From contig NZ_OCNE01000001.1 of NCBI RefSeq assembly GCF_900230195.1, positions 62,001 through 126,000 on the forward strand: a stretch of DNA of 64,000 nucleotides. Reading direction: 5' to 3'. Below the pieces are notes generated by a model that saw only the letters and a program-made list of their open reading frames with translations, was not told the origin of the DNA and made no database searches. The position numbers and the translations under genes are program-made. Positions 17,196 to 25,009 of this stretch are shown here, one piece after another. This DNA comes from Streptomyces zhaozhouensis (GTDB lineage Bacteria > Actinomycetota > Actinomycetes > Streptomycetales > Streptomycetaceae). The stretch's first letter is position 1, and each line of letters opens with the position of its first letter.

Positions 17196-18116
17196 TCAGG
17201 CCGCGCGCAGCCGGGAGCGCGCCCAGTCGGCGAACGAGGTGACGTCGAGGCCCAACTCCCGCGCGAAGCGGGGGCGTGCGGGCTGGCCGACCACGTTCAG
17301 CCACTCGTGGGAGGCCCCCATGCGGGGCATCCCGGCGGCGAGCGCCTCCTCCTCCGTCATGTCGGGCGCCGCCAACTCCCGGCCGAGCGCGTCGGAGAGG
17401 ACCTCCGCGACGGCCGTCATGGCCAGATGGTCGCCGGCCAGTTCCAGCTCGACCCGGTGGAACCGCTCCGGCGCGGCGAACGCGGCGGCGGCGGCCCGGC
17501 CGATGTCGGCGGTGGCGACCAGGGAGAGCCGGGTGTCCGGGCGGACGACGGAGACGAGGCCGCCCTCGACGCCGCGCGGGAAGAGAAAGGCCATGGAGGG
17601 AAGGAAGTTCTCCATGAAGAAACCCGGCTTGAGCAGCGTCCAGCGGGCGAAACCGGCCTCCCGCACCCGGTCCTGGATCGTCGCCTTCGCCTCCAGGGTG
17701 GGCATCATCGCCGCCCAGCGCCCCTCCGCCCAGCCGGGCGCGTCCCGGTGCTGGCCGGCGCCGCTGACCGAGGTGTGCACGAACTGCCGCACGCCCGCGG
17801 CCCGCGCGGCCTCGACCAGATGGACGCCCTGGGCGATCTCGGCGGCGTAGTCGAAGTCGGCGCCGCGCGCCGGCGGCATCTGCACGGAGAAGACGGCGCC
17901 GGCGCCCTCGACCGCGGGCGCCAGCGAGGCGGGATCGCCCAGGTCGCCGGTGACCAGCCGGGCGCCGAGCGCCTCGACCTCCCGGGCGCGTGCGGTGCCC
18001 GGGTCGCGGACCAGGGCCCGCACGGGGCGCCCGGCGAGGAGCAGGGCGCGGACGGTCGCGCCGCCCTGCCTGCCGGTGGCGCCGGTGACCAGAACGGGTG
18101 CGGAGTCGGTGGACAT
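17196..18116 (-). CDS. NmrA-like NAD(P)-binding protein
   Basis: A 306-residue atypical short-chain dehydrogenase of the NmrA/HSCARG group. The GATGRQGGATVRALL Rossmann motif (about 12-26) and FFMENFLPSMAFLF loop fit; a FVHTSVSGAG segment replaces the usual Tyr-xxx-Lys catalytic pair, so it may act as a redox-sensing or NADPH-binding protein or a quinone reductase-like enzyme. It is divergent from a TetR regulator with a palindromic promoter between them, so it is probably that regulator's target. Confidence 0.82.
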   Translation of the reverse strand: MSTDSAPVLVTGATGRQGGATVRALLLAGRPVRALVRDPGTARAREVEALGARLVTGDLGDPASLAPAVEGAGAVFSVQMPPARGADFDYAAEIAQGVHLVEAARAAGVRQFVHTSVSGAGQHRDAPGWAEGRWAAMMPTLEAKATIQDRVREAGFARWTLLKPGFFMENFLPSMAFLFPRGVEGGLVSVVRPDTRLSLVATADIGRAAAAAFAAPERFHRVELELAGDHLAMTAVAEVLSDALGRELAAPDMTEEEALAAGMPRMGASHEWLNVVGQPARPRFARELGLDVTSFADWARSRLRAA

Positions 18117-18154
18117 GTGTTCCTCCGGGGAGTTCGGGCGTGCCTGCGCGGCAC

Positions 18155-18203
18155 AAACGGCGGGGCCCGCCGTTTCCGTGGACGATAGAATACGGCGGAC
18201 CCC
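18155..18203. promoter_or_regulatory. TetR operator region with two related palindromes
   Basis: AAACGGCGGG, one central G, then CCCGCCGTTT (18155-18175) is a perfect palindrome. A weaker relative, ACGGCGG-ACC-CCGCC, follows at about 18192-18206, just after a TAGAAT -10-like hexamer (18186-18191) reading toward tetR. Binding here would control both divergent genes. Confidence 0.65.
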
Positions 18204-18234
18204 GCCACTTCACGCAACCCCCGAGGTGAGCCCC

Positions 18235-18810
18235 ATGTCGAAGCCCGCCCCCCAGCGACGCGCCGACGCCCGCCGCAACCACGCGCGGATCCTCGCCGTG
18301 GCCGAGGCGGAGGTCGCCGAGCACGGCGCGGGCGCCTCGCTGGAGCAGATCGCCCGCGTCGCGGGGGTGGGCTCCGCGACCGTGCGCCGCCACTTCCCCA
18401 CCCGGCGCGCGCTGCTGGAGTCGGTCGCGCGGGCGCGCATCGACGCGCTGTGCGCGCGGGCCGCCGAGCTGGAGCGGGGCGAGGACGCGCGGGCCGCGCT
18501 GCTGGAGTGGCTGGGCGACGTGGTCGCCTACTGCGCCTCGGCCCGGGGGTTCGCCGCCGCGATCGCCGTCGACGGCGCCGAGCCGGAGTCGGTCTACGAG
18601 AACGCCTGCTCGGCGTCGCTGGAGCGGGCCGGAGCGCCGCTGCTGCGCCGCGCGGAGGCCGCCGGCGCGGTGGACGGGGGCGTCACGATGAGCGAGTTGA
18701 TCACGCTGATCGTCGGGATCGCGCTGGCCACCGAGCACCACGCGGCCCCGGAGGCCCAGGCGGAACGGCTCTTCCAGGTGGCGGTCGCGGGACTGAGCCC
18801 GGCGGGGTGA
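18235..18810 (+). CDS. TetR-family regulator
   Basis: A 191-residue repressor. The helix-turn-helix is within residues 12-58 (ARILAVAEAEVAEHGAGASLEQIARVAGVGSATVRRHFPTRRAL read in parts). The C-terminal domain is the TetR_C_33 (SbtR-like) type by its overall pattern. Start ATG 18235 gives a 36-bp leader behind the TAGAAT hexamer. It likely represses the NmrA-like gene and itself through the palindromes at 18155-18206. Confidence 0.88.
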   Translation: MSKPAPQRRADARRNHARILAVAEAEVAEHGAGASLEQIARVAGVGSATVRRHFPTRRALLESVARARIDALCARAAELERGEDARAALLEWLGDVVAYCASARGFAAAIAVDGAEPESVYENACSASLERAGAPLLRRAEAAGAVDGGVTMSELITLIVGIALATEHHAAPEAQAERLFQVAVAGLSPAG

Positions 18811-18825
18811 GCCCCGAAGGCCCGC

Positions 18826-19308
18826 TCAGTGGTGCCAGGGCAGGCGGACGGGGGCCGACGGACGACGGCCGGCGAGAAGGTCGGTCAGCAGCGGGGAGAG
18901 GCCGTGCGGGGTGAGCGGCTCGGCGCTGGTGGCGAGTTCGGCGGCCGGCCACCAGCGGTGCAGGGCCAGCGCCCGCACCTCGTGCGGGTCCCGGTGGGCG
19001 GCGTCGACGGTGTGCGCGGCGACCCGGTGGAAGAAGAAGTGGTCCTCGAAGTAGCCGCTGCGCCAGCCCAGATCCGCGTGCCCACCGGTCCAGGCGACGG
19101 GGGCGCCCAGCGTCCCGGGTGCCACGCGCAGCCCCGTCTCCTCCCACAGCTCCCGCGCCGCCGCGACGGCCAGCGACTCCCGCCGCCGCACGCCCCCACC
19201 GGGCGTCATCCACAGCGTCGGCGCGCCGTTCTCCCCCGCCATCCGGAACAGCAGCAGCCGTTCACTGCCGTCCACCAACAGCACCCGCGCCGACCTGCGC
19301 CCGCCCAT
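18826..19308 (-). CDS. NUDIX hydrolase
   Basis: A 160-residue Nudix protein. The Nudix box is complete: GGGVRRRESLAVAAARELWEETGL, with the REL-x-EE-x-GL core at about 54-61, giving the metal site for hydrolysis of a nucleoside diphosphate derivative. The substrate is not evident. I start it at ATG 19308, preceded by GGGGAGGGG, instead of 25 codons further upstream. Convergent with tetR, only 15 bp between stops. Confidence 0.88.
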   Translation of the reverse strand: MGGRRSARVLLVDGSERLLLFRMAGENGAPTLWMTPGGGVRRRESLAVAAARELWEETGLRVAPGTLGAPVAWTGGHADLGWRSGYFEDHFFFHRVAAHTVDAAHRDPHEVRALALHRWWPAAELATSAEPLTPHGLSPLLTDLLAGRRPSAPVRLPWHH

Positions 19309-19388
19309 CGCCCCTCCCCTGCCGCCGGACTCCCCGGCAGTATGGCGGACCGGAGCCGGTCGCGGCGGGCGACGGCCGGGCACGGGTG

Positions 19389-20837
19389 TCAGTCGACGCC
19401 GAGCGCCTGGCGGATCGGGTCGATCGCGAAGTACACGACGAAGAGCGCCGCCGTGACCCAGACCAGCCAGTTGACGTCGCGGACGCGTCCGGTGACGGCC
19501 TTGAGGACGACATAGGCGACGAAACCGGCGCCGATGCCGTTGGTGATGGAGAACGTGAACGGCATCACGGCGATGGTGACGAACGCCGGGATGGCGAGCG
19601 TGTGGTCGGCCCAGTCGATCCTGGCGACCTGGGTCATCATCAGGAAGCCGACCGCGACCAGCGCCGGCGCGGCGGCCTGGGCGGGGACGACGGTGGCGAG
19701 CGGGGAGAGGAAGAGCGCGAGGCCGAAGAGCGCGCCGGTGACGAGGTTGGCCAGGCCGGTGCGGGCGCCCTCGCCGACTCCGGCGGCCGACTCGACGTAG
19801 GAGGTGTTGGAGGAGGCGGAGGCCGCGCCTCCCGCCGCGGCGGCGAGGCCGTCGACGAAGAGCAGCCGCCCCAGGCGCGGGACGCGCCCCTCGTCGTCGA
19901 GCAGACCGGCCTCGCTGGTGACGCCGACCGCCGTGCCCATGGTGTCGAAGAAGTCGGTCAGAAAGAGAGTGAAGATGATCAGCACCACGGTGATGGCGCT
20001 GATCTCGGCGAACGCGCCGAAGAGGCTGAACTGGCCGACGAGGCCGAAGTCGGGCGCCGCCACGAGCGCGTCCGGCCAGACGGGAACGGTCAGCCCCCAG
20101 GCCGCCTCGGGGATGTCGGCGACGGCGTTGACGATCATGGCGAAGACGGTCATCACGACGATGCTGATGAGGATCGCGCCCTTGACCCGGCGGGCGAGCA
20201 GCGCGAGCGTCAGCAGCAGACCGAGGCAGAAGACGAGCACCGGCCAGCCGGCGAGCTCGCCGGTGGCGCCGAGGCTGAGCGGCGGGGACCCCTCGTGGCC
20301 CATGGTGAAGCCGGCGTTGACGAAGCCGATCAGGGCGATGAAGAGGCCGATGCCCACGCCGATGGCCTGCTTGAGCGCCATGGGGATGGCGTTCATGACC
20401 GCCTCGCGGAAGCCGGTCAGCGAGATCACGCAGAGCAGCAGCCCCTCCAGGACGACCAGGCCCATCGCGTCGGGCCAGGACATCCGGGGCGCGATCTGGA
20501 AGGCGACCATCGCGTTGATGCCGAGGCCCGCGGCCAGCGCCAGCGGGAGGTTGGCCGTGATGCCCATCAGGATGGTCATCACACCGGCGACCAGCGCCGT
20601 GACGGTGAGCACCTGGACGGGGGAGAGCGTGTCGCCGTGGACGTCCTGGGCGCCGCTGAGGATGAGCGGGTTGAGCACCAGGATGTAGGCCATGGTGAAG
20701 AAGGTCGCGACGCCGCCGCGCACCTCCCTGGCCACGTTCGAACCTCGGGCGCCGAGCTGGAAGAAGCGCTCCAGTGGGGAGCTGGCAGCGCTGGCTCCTG
20801 GCGCGCTGTCGCCCTGGGTCGGCCGATGGACCGGCAT
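19389..20837 (-). CDS. NCS2/AzgA-type purine permease
   Basis: A 482-residue membrane protein with 12-14 predicted spans, of the AzgA-like branch that imports adenine, guanine or hypoxanthine. Hallmarks are EVRGGVATFFTMAYILVLNP near residue 40, NLPLALAAGLGINAMVAF, FFDTMGTAVGVTSEAGLLDDEG and the ASASSNTSYVESAAGVGEGARTG loop, all conserved in this branch. ATG 20837 with AAGGA upstream. No purine riboswitch is visible in the leader. Stands alone. Confidence 0.92.
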   Translation of the reverse strand: MPVHRPTQGDSAPGASAASSPLERFFQLGARGSNVAREVRGGVATFFTMAYILVLNPLILSGAQDVHGDTLSPVQVLTVTALVAGVMTILMGITANLPLALAAGLGINAMVAFQIAPRMSWPDAMGLVVLEGLLLCVISLTGFREAVMNAIPMALKQAIGVGIGLFIALIGFVNAGFTMGHEGSPPLSLGATGELAGWPVLVFCLGLLLTLALLARRVKGAILISIVVMTVFAMIVNAVADIPEAAWGLTVPVWPDALVAAPDFGLVGQFSLFGAFAEISAITVVLIIFTLFLTDFFDTMGTAVGVTSEAGLLDDEGRVPRLGRLLFVDGLAAAAGGAASASSNTSYVESAAGVGEGARTGLANLVTGALFGLALFLSPLATVVPAQAAAPALVAVGFLMMTQVARIDWADHTLAIPAFVTIAVMPFTFSITNGIGAGFVAYVVLKAVTGRVRDVNWLVWVTAALFVVYFAIDPIRQALGVD

Positions 20838-20983
20838 CGTTGAATCCTTGACTGAGCGGGGTCGGGACTCGTGGATTCTCCCTGTTCGGCGAGGTGCGCG
20901 GGTTTCGCGGGGGTGACGAACGACGGCAACGTTACGCAATCGCGTCCTGCGTCCGGAGGGCGGACGGCGGGCGCGCGAAGGGC

Positions 20984-22195
20984 TCAGTCCAGGGCTTTCA
21001 ACGCCTCGGTGACCGCGCGCAGATCGGCGTCGTTGGCCAACCCCGCGTGGTAGAGGCGGAGTTCGGTGGCGCCCAGCGCGGCGGCGTGGGCGGCGTCGGC
21101 CGCGAGCGTGGTGGGCGAGCCGCCCATGCCCGCGACGACGGGCAGATTGGCGGCGACGGTCCGGCCGGCGGCGGCCGGCCCCTGGAACGGGGTCAGCGCG
21201 GCGGAGCGCGCCGCCGCTCCCCCGGCGCAGGGCACCACGACGCCGTCGGCGTGGGAGAGCACGGCGGCCGGTTGGACCCCGACGTTGGCGCCGCAGCGGT
21301 GCGGCGCCGGGTCGGCGTGGAGCAGCACGCGGAAGTCGGGGCGGCCCGCCTCGGCGGCGCGGGCACGGACGGCGGCGACGGTGGCGCGTTGGAACGCGTC
21401 GGCGACGCCGAACCGCCACGCCGCCACGGCCTTGGCCCGCTCCTCGCCGAGCGCGGCGACCACGCCGGCCCACTCCCCCGCGCGGTCCCCCGCGCCCGGC
21501 GCGGACGCCCCTGCCCACGCCGGCGCGAGCGCCGCGCGCACGGCGGCGCGCAGCCGCTCGGGATCGGCGCCGGCGTCGGCGTAGCCGTCGGCGCAGACCG
21601 CGCAGAAGCAGAGGGACATCAGCAGGGCGCCGACGCCGCCGAGCGCGGCGCCGCCGATCTTGTCGTGGGCGTGCAGGTGTTCCAGCCCGTACCAGCCGCA
21701 GGACTCCAGCTCGACGCCGGCGGCGCCGGGGCGGACGGCGGCCTCCGCCGCCAGCGCCTCCGCGTAGGCGCGCACCTCGGGCCTGGCGACGCACGGCGCC
21801 CAGGGGTAGCGGTCGCCGAAGGCGTTGACCACGGTGCTCTCCGGATACTCCTCGCCCAGCCGGGAGTTGTGGGCGAGGATCACCCAGGAGTGCGTCTCGA
21901 CGCCGACGGCGGCCAGCGCCTCGGCCGCCACGCCGTAGGGGTCGTCCTCGTCGAGCCAGCCCTGGCGGTACGGGCGCGGCGCGCGGCCGGCCCAGCGGGC
22001 CTCGTCGGGCGGGTAGTAGACGGCGGAGTGCCGGGCGGTGACCACCCGGTGCCCCGGGTGGCGCGGGGTGAGGGCGCGGGTGCTGTGGTAGGCGGAGGCG
22101 AGGGTGGCCTGGCGCACGCCGAGGGCGGCGATCCGCTCGGCGGCGGCGGGGTCGCCCACGAGGTCCCAGGGATAGACGAAGGTCGAGGCGCGCAT
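20984..22195 (-). CDS. Uncharacterised protein cotranscribed with kdgD; possible TIM-barrel hydrolase
   Basis: A 403-residue cytoplasmic protein that I cannot assign. It starts one base after the stop of the 5-dehydro-4-deoxyglucarate dehydratase gene, so it is tightly cotranscribed. Repeated beta-alpha periodicity, an ESCGWYGLEHLHAHDK segment (164-179) and a CFCAVC motif (Cys196, Cys198, Cys201) suggest a TIM-barrel, sugar-active fold with a metal-binding cysteine cluster of the kind seen in some uncharacterised glycosidase-like families. Alanine-rich. Role in uronate or aldarate metabolism is inferred from the operon only. Confidence 0.65.
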   Translation of the reverse strand: MRASTFVYPWDLVGDPAAAERIAALGVRQATLASAYHSTRALTPRHPGHRVVTARHSAVYYPPDEARWAGRAPRPYRQGWLDEDDPYGVAAEALAAVGVETHSWVILAHNSRLGEEYPESTVVNAFGDRYPWAPCVARPEVRAYAEALAAEAAVRPGAAGVELESCGWYGLEHLHAHDKIGGAALGGVGALLMSLCFCAVCADGYADAGADPERLRAAVRAALAPAWAGASAPGAGDRAGEWAGVVAALGEERAKAVAAWRFGVADAFQRATVAAVRARAAEAGRPDFRVLLHADPAPHRCGANVGVQPAAVLSHADGVVVPCAGGAAARSAALTPFQGPAAAGRTVAANLPVVAGMGGSPTTLAADAAHAAALGATELRLYHAGLANDADLRAVTEALKALD

Positions 22196-22196
22196 G

Positions 22197-23135
22197 TCAG
22201 CTCCGCACCAGCCCGAGGCCGGTGTCGATCAACGCGGCGAGCCGGTCGAGGTGTGCGGGCAGCGGCTCGCTGAGCGGGGCCCGCACCTCGCCGACGTCGA
22301 GGCCGCGCATCCGCACCCCGGCCTTGACCAGGGAGACGGCGTAGCCCCTGCCCTCGTTGCGCAGCTCCACCAGCGGGCGGTAGAAGCCGTCGAGCAGCCG
22401 GCGCAGCGTCTCCTCGTGCTCCGGGCCCTCGGCGTGGAGGGCGGCGTGGAAGGCGAGGGCCACCTCGGGGAGGAAGGCGAAGACGGCCGAGGAGTAGAGG
22501 GTGACGCCCAGGCCGCGGTAGGCCAGCCCGGTCAGCTCGGCGGTGGGCAGGCCGTTGAAGTAGCGGAACGGCCGGTCGGGGTGGGCGGCGCGCACGGCGG
22601 AGATGGTGCGCTGGAGGAGGTCGAGGTCGCCGAGGCCGTCCTTGAGGCCGACGATCCCGGGGGTGGCGGCGAGGGCGGCGACGGTGTCGGGGGCGAGGAC
22701 GACGTTGTCGCGCTGGTAGACGATGACGTCGAGCGAGGTGGCGGCGGCCAGCTCGGTGAAGTGGCGCAACAGGCCGCGCTGGTCGGCGACGACCAGATAG
22801 GGCGGCATCGCCAACAGGCCGTCGGCGCCGGCGCGTTCGGCGCGGCGGGCGAACTCGCCCGCCAGCGCGGTGCCGTAGCCGGCACCCGCCACCACGGGGA
22901 CGGCGCCGGCGGTCTCCTCGACGGCGGCGGCGACACAGCGTTCGAACTCGTCGGGGGTGAGCGCGTGGAACTCGCCGGTGCCGCAGCAGGCGAAGACCGC
23001 GCCGGCGCCCGCGTCGACGCCGGCGCGCACGTGGGCGCGGTAGGCGTCGAGGTGGAGCGAGCCGTCGGGACCGTAGGCGGTCACCGGAAAGAACAGCAGG
23101 CCGTCCAGGCGTTCACCGAGTCTCGCGTCGGTCAT
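22197..23135 (-). CDS. kdgD: 5-dehydro-4-deoxyglucarate dehydratase
   Basis: A 312-residue DHDPS-superfamily enzyme (EC 4.2.1.41) that dehydrates and decarboxylates 5-keto-4-deoxy-D-glucarate to alpha-ketoglutaric semialdehyde. The subgroup signature is complete: LFFPVTAY at the N-terminus, CCGTGEF (50-56), Tyr140 in VYQRDN and Schiff-base Lys165 in GLKDG. First gene of a two-gene leftward unit, divergent from uronate dehydrogenase. Its product is the substrate of the dehydrogenase at 14734. Confidence 0.93.
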   Translation of the reverse strand: MTDARLGERLDGLLFFPVTAYGPDGSLHLDAYRAHVRAGVDAGAGAVFACCGTGEFHALTPDEFERCVAAAVEETAGAVPVVAGAGYGTALAGEFARRAERAGADGLLAMPPYLVVADQRGLLRHFTELAAATSLDVIVYQRDNVVLAPDTVAALAATPGIVGLKDGLGDLDLLQRTISAVRAAHPDRPFRYFNGLPTAELTGLAYRGLGVTLYSSAVFAFLPEVALAFHAALHAEGPEHEETLRRLLDGFYRPLVELRNEGRGYAVSLVKAGVRMRGLDVGEVRAPLSEPLPAHLDRLAALIDTGLGLVRS

Positions 23136-23158
23136 TCTCTACTCCCCTGACCGTGCAT

Positions 23159-23204
23159 GATGATGACCATCGTCCATGTTTCTGAACAACCCACGCTAGT
23201 TCAG
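23159..23204. promoter_or_regulatory. Two palindromes in the kdgD/udh divergent promoter
   Basis: GATGATG-AC-CATCGTC (23159-23174, one mismatch) is a candidate dimeric operator close to the kdgD start. CTGAAC-N11-GTTCAG (23182-23204) is a second perfect inverted repeat; its left part TTCTGAACA matches the IclR-region box at 16332-16340. Two regulators, or one that binds both loci, are possible. Confidence 0.5.
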
Positions 23205-23317
23205 CGGCGATTCCCCGGTCAACCCGCCGTTGACGACGTCCAGGTCAGCGCTTACCGTGACCCGGAAACCCGCCTCGCGGCCCGCCCTTGTCCCGCCTCG
23301 TGACTCCTGGAGCGCCC

Positions 23318-24169
23318 ATGCCGGCAGATCAGCCCGCTGAACGGACACCGTCGGAGGGGAACGACACGCGCCCCCTCGTCCTGCTCACCGGGGCGGCCGG
23401 CGGCGTCGGGACGCTGATGCGGGAGCTGTTGCCGGCGCACGGGTACCGGCTGCGCTGTCTGGACATGCTGCCCGTGGAGGGCGAGCCGGACGCGGTCGTC
23501 GCCGACCTCGCCGACCGCGAGGCGCTGCGGGAGGCGGTGCGCGGCACGGACGCGATCCTCCATCTGGCCGGCATCTCCGTGGAGTCCACCTTCGAGAAGA
23601 TCCTGCGGGCCAACATCGAGGGCCTGCACCACCTCTACGAGGCGGCCCGCGAGGAGGGCGTGCGGCGGATCGTCTTCGCCTCCAGCAACCACGCCGTGGG
23701 CGCGACGGAGTGGCCGGCCCCTGGCGAGCCGCCGATCCCGGTGGACACGCCGCACCGGCCCGACACCTTCTACGGGCTCTCCAAGTGCTTCGGCGAGGAC
23801 CTGGCCCAGCTGTACTGGGAGCTGCACGGGATCGAGACCGTCTCCGTCCGGATCGGTTCCTGCTTCCCGAAGGCCACGTCCGTGCGGATGCTGTCGGTCT
23901 GGATGAGCCCGGCCGACGGCGCCCGCCTCTTCGCCGCGGCGCTCAGCGCGCCGGACGTCGGCCACACCGTGGTCTACGGCTCGTCCGCCAACACCCGCAC
24001 GGTCTGGGACCTGACCTCGGCGCGGGCGCTGGGATACGAGCCGCAGGACGACTCGGAGCAGTTCGCGGCGGAACTGATCGCCGAGCACGGGGAGTTGGAC
24101 ACCAGTCAACCCGAACAGGCGCGGCTCGGCGGTCACTTCATGACCGACCCGCCGCTGTGGCCCCACTGA
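23318..24169 (+). CDS. udh: Uronate dehydrogenase
   Basis: A 283-residue short-chain dehydrogenase (EC 1.1.1.203 type) that oxidises D-galacturonate or D-glucuronate to the aldaro-lactone with NAD. The Rossmann motif TGAAGGVG is at 24-31, the catalytic pair is Tyr152/Lys156 in YGLSKCFGE, and SSNHAVG plus RIGSCFPK are characteristic of this enzyme, distinguishing it from generic epimerases. Start ATG 23318 with GGAG eight bases upstream. Divergent from kdgD. Supplies aldarate for the oxidative route to 2-oxoglutarate; an aldarate dehydratase (gudD/garD type) is not in the window. Confidence 0.9.
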   Translation: MPADQPAERTPSEGNDTRPLVLLTGAAGGVGTLMRELLPAHGYRLRCLDMLPVEGEPDAVVADLADREALREAVRGTDAILHLAGISVESTFEKILRANIEGLHHLYEAAREEGVRRIVFASSNHAVGATEWPAPGEPPIPVDTPHRPDTFYGLSKCFGEDLAQLYWELHGIETVSVRIGSCFPKATSVRMLSVWMSPADGARLFAAALSAPDVGHTVVYGSSANTRTVWDLTSARALGYEPQDDSEQFAAELIAEHGELDTSQPEQARLGGHFMTDPPLWPH

Positions 24170-24233
24170 GCCACGGACGCGCTCGCCGCGCCGGGCCGCG
24201 GACGGCCCCCCACGTAGCCGGCGCGGCACTCAT

Positions 24234-24315
24234 GCACCGCGCCGTTCCGCGCGCCCCCTCAGGCCGCCCCGCCGGCAGCGCGTGCACCCGCGCCTGAACG
24301 ACCACGCCCACCAGC
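24234..24315. repeat. Dispersed intergenic repeat, copy A
   Basis: A GC-rich block starting GCACCGCGCCGTTCC and ending GACCACGCCCACCA, between two convergent genes. A second, more compact copy is at 42121-42186. This looks like a short family of intergenic elements common in Streptomyces; it may act as a shared terminator. Confidence 0.55.
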
Positions 24316-24358
24316 ACCGGGGGCGCGGGAAACCGCGGCCCCAGCGGACCGCCGGAGG

Positions 24359-25009
24359 CTACCCGCTCAGGCCGGCGTCCCTGGCCAGCAGGGCCGCCTG
24401 GACCCGGTTCGTGACCTCCAGCGCCGTCAACACCCGGCTGACATGGGCCTTCACGGTGCTCTCCCGCATCCCGAGGCGGCCGGCGATGTCCGCGTTGGTC
24501 TCGCCCTGGCCGACCAGCGCCAGCACCTCCCGCTCCCGTGGCGTCAACCGCTCGACGCGGGCGCGCGCCGCCGTCGCGCGGGGCTGGCCGGTGTGGTGGT
24601 AGCGGTCGATCAGCCGGCGGGCCGCCGTCGGGTGGAGCATCGCGGAGCCGGAGGCGACCAGATGGACGGCGCGCTGGATCTCGGCCGGGTCGGTGTCCTT
24701 GAGGAGAAAGCCGTCCGCGCCGGCCGCGAGCGCCCCGTAGACGTACTCGTCCAGGTCGAACGTCGTCAGGGTGATCACCCTCGGCGGGTGCGGCAGCGCG
24801 CGCAGCCGGCCGGTGGCCGTGATGCCGTCCATGCGGGGCATCCGCACGTCCACCAGTGCCACGTCGATCCGGTGCGCGGTGGCCAACTCGACGGCGCGCA
24901 GCCCGTCCGGCGCCTGGGCGACCACCTCGATGTCCCCGTCGGCGTCGAGCAGGTCGGCGAGTCCGAGGCGGACCAGGGCGTCGTCGTCGACGATCAGGAC
25001 GCGGATCAT
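24359..25009 (-). CDS. NarL/LuxR-type response regulator
   Basis: A 216-residue response regulator. Receiver domain about 1-120 with phospho-acceptor Asp54 (VALVDVRMPRMDG), acidic pocket DDD at 8-10 and Lys near 105 (FLLKDTDP). LuxR helix-turn-helix about 150-212 with LTPREREVLALVGQGETNADIAGRLG in parts. ATG 25009 overlaps the kinase stop (ATGA), so kinase and regulator are coupled. Targets not evident. Confidence 0.93.
   Translation of the reverse strand: MIRVLIVDDDALVRLGLADLLDADGDIEVVAQAPDGLRAVELATAHRIDVALVDVRMPRMDGITATGRLRALPHPPRVITLTTFDLDEYVYGALAAGADGFLLKDTDPAEIQRAVHLVASGSAMLHPTAARRLIDRYHHTGQPRATAARARVERLTPREREVLALVGQGETNADIAGRLGMRESTVKAHVSRVLTALEVTNRVQAALLARDAGLSG

Noticed and set aside
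20842..20878. GAATCC/GGATTC pair that could hide the purine-permease ribosome site
   Set aside because: Only 6 bp with a 25-nt loop and no riboswitch core; too weak to claim regulation.
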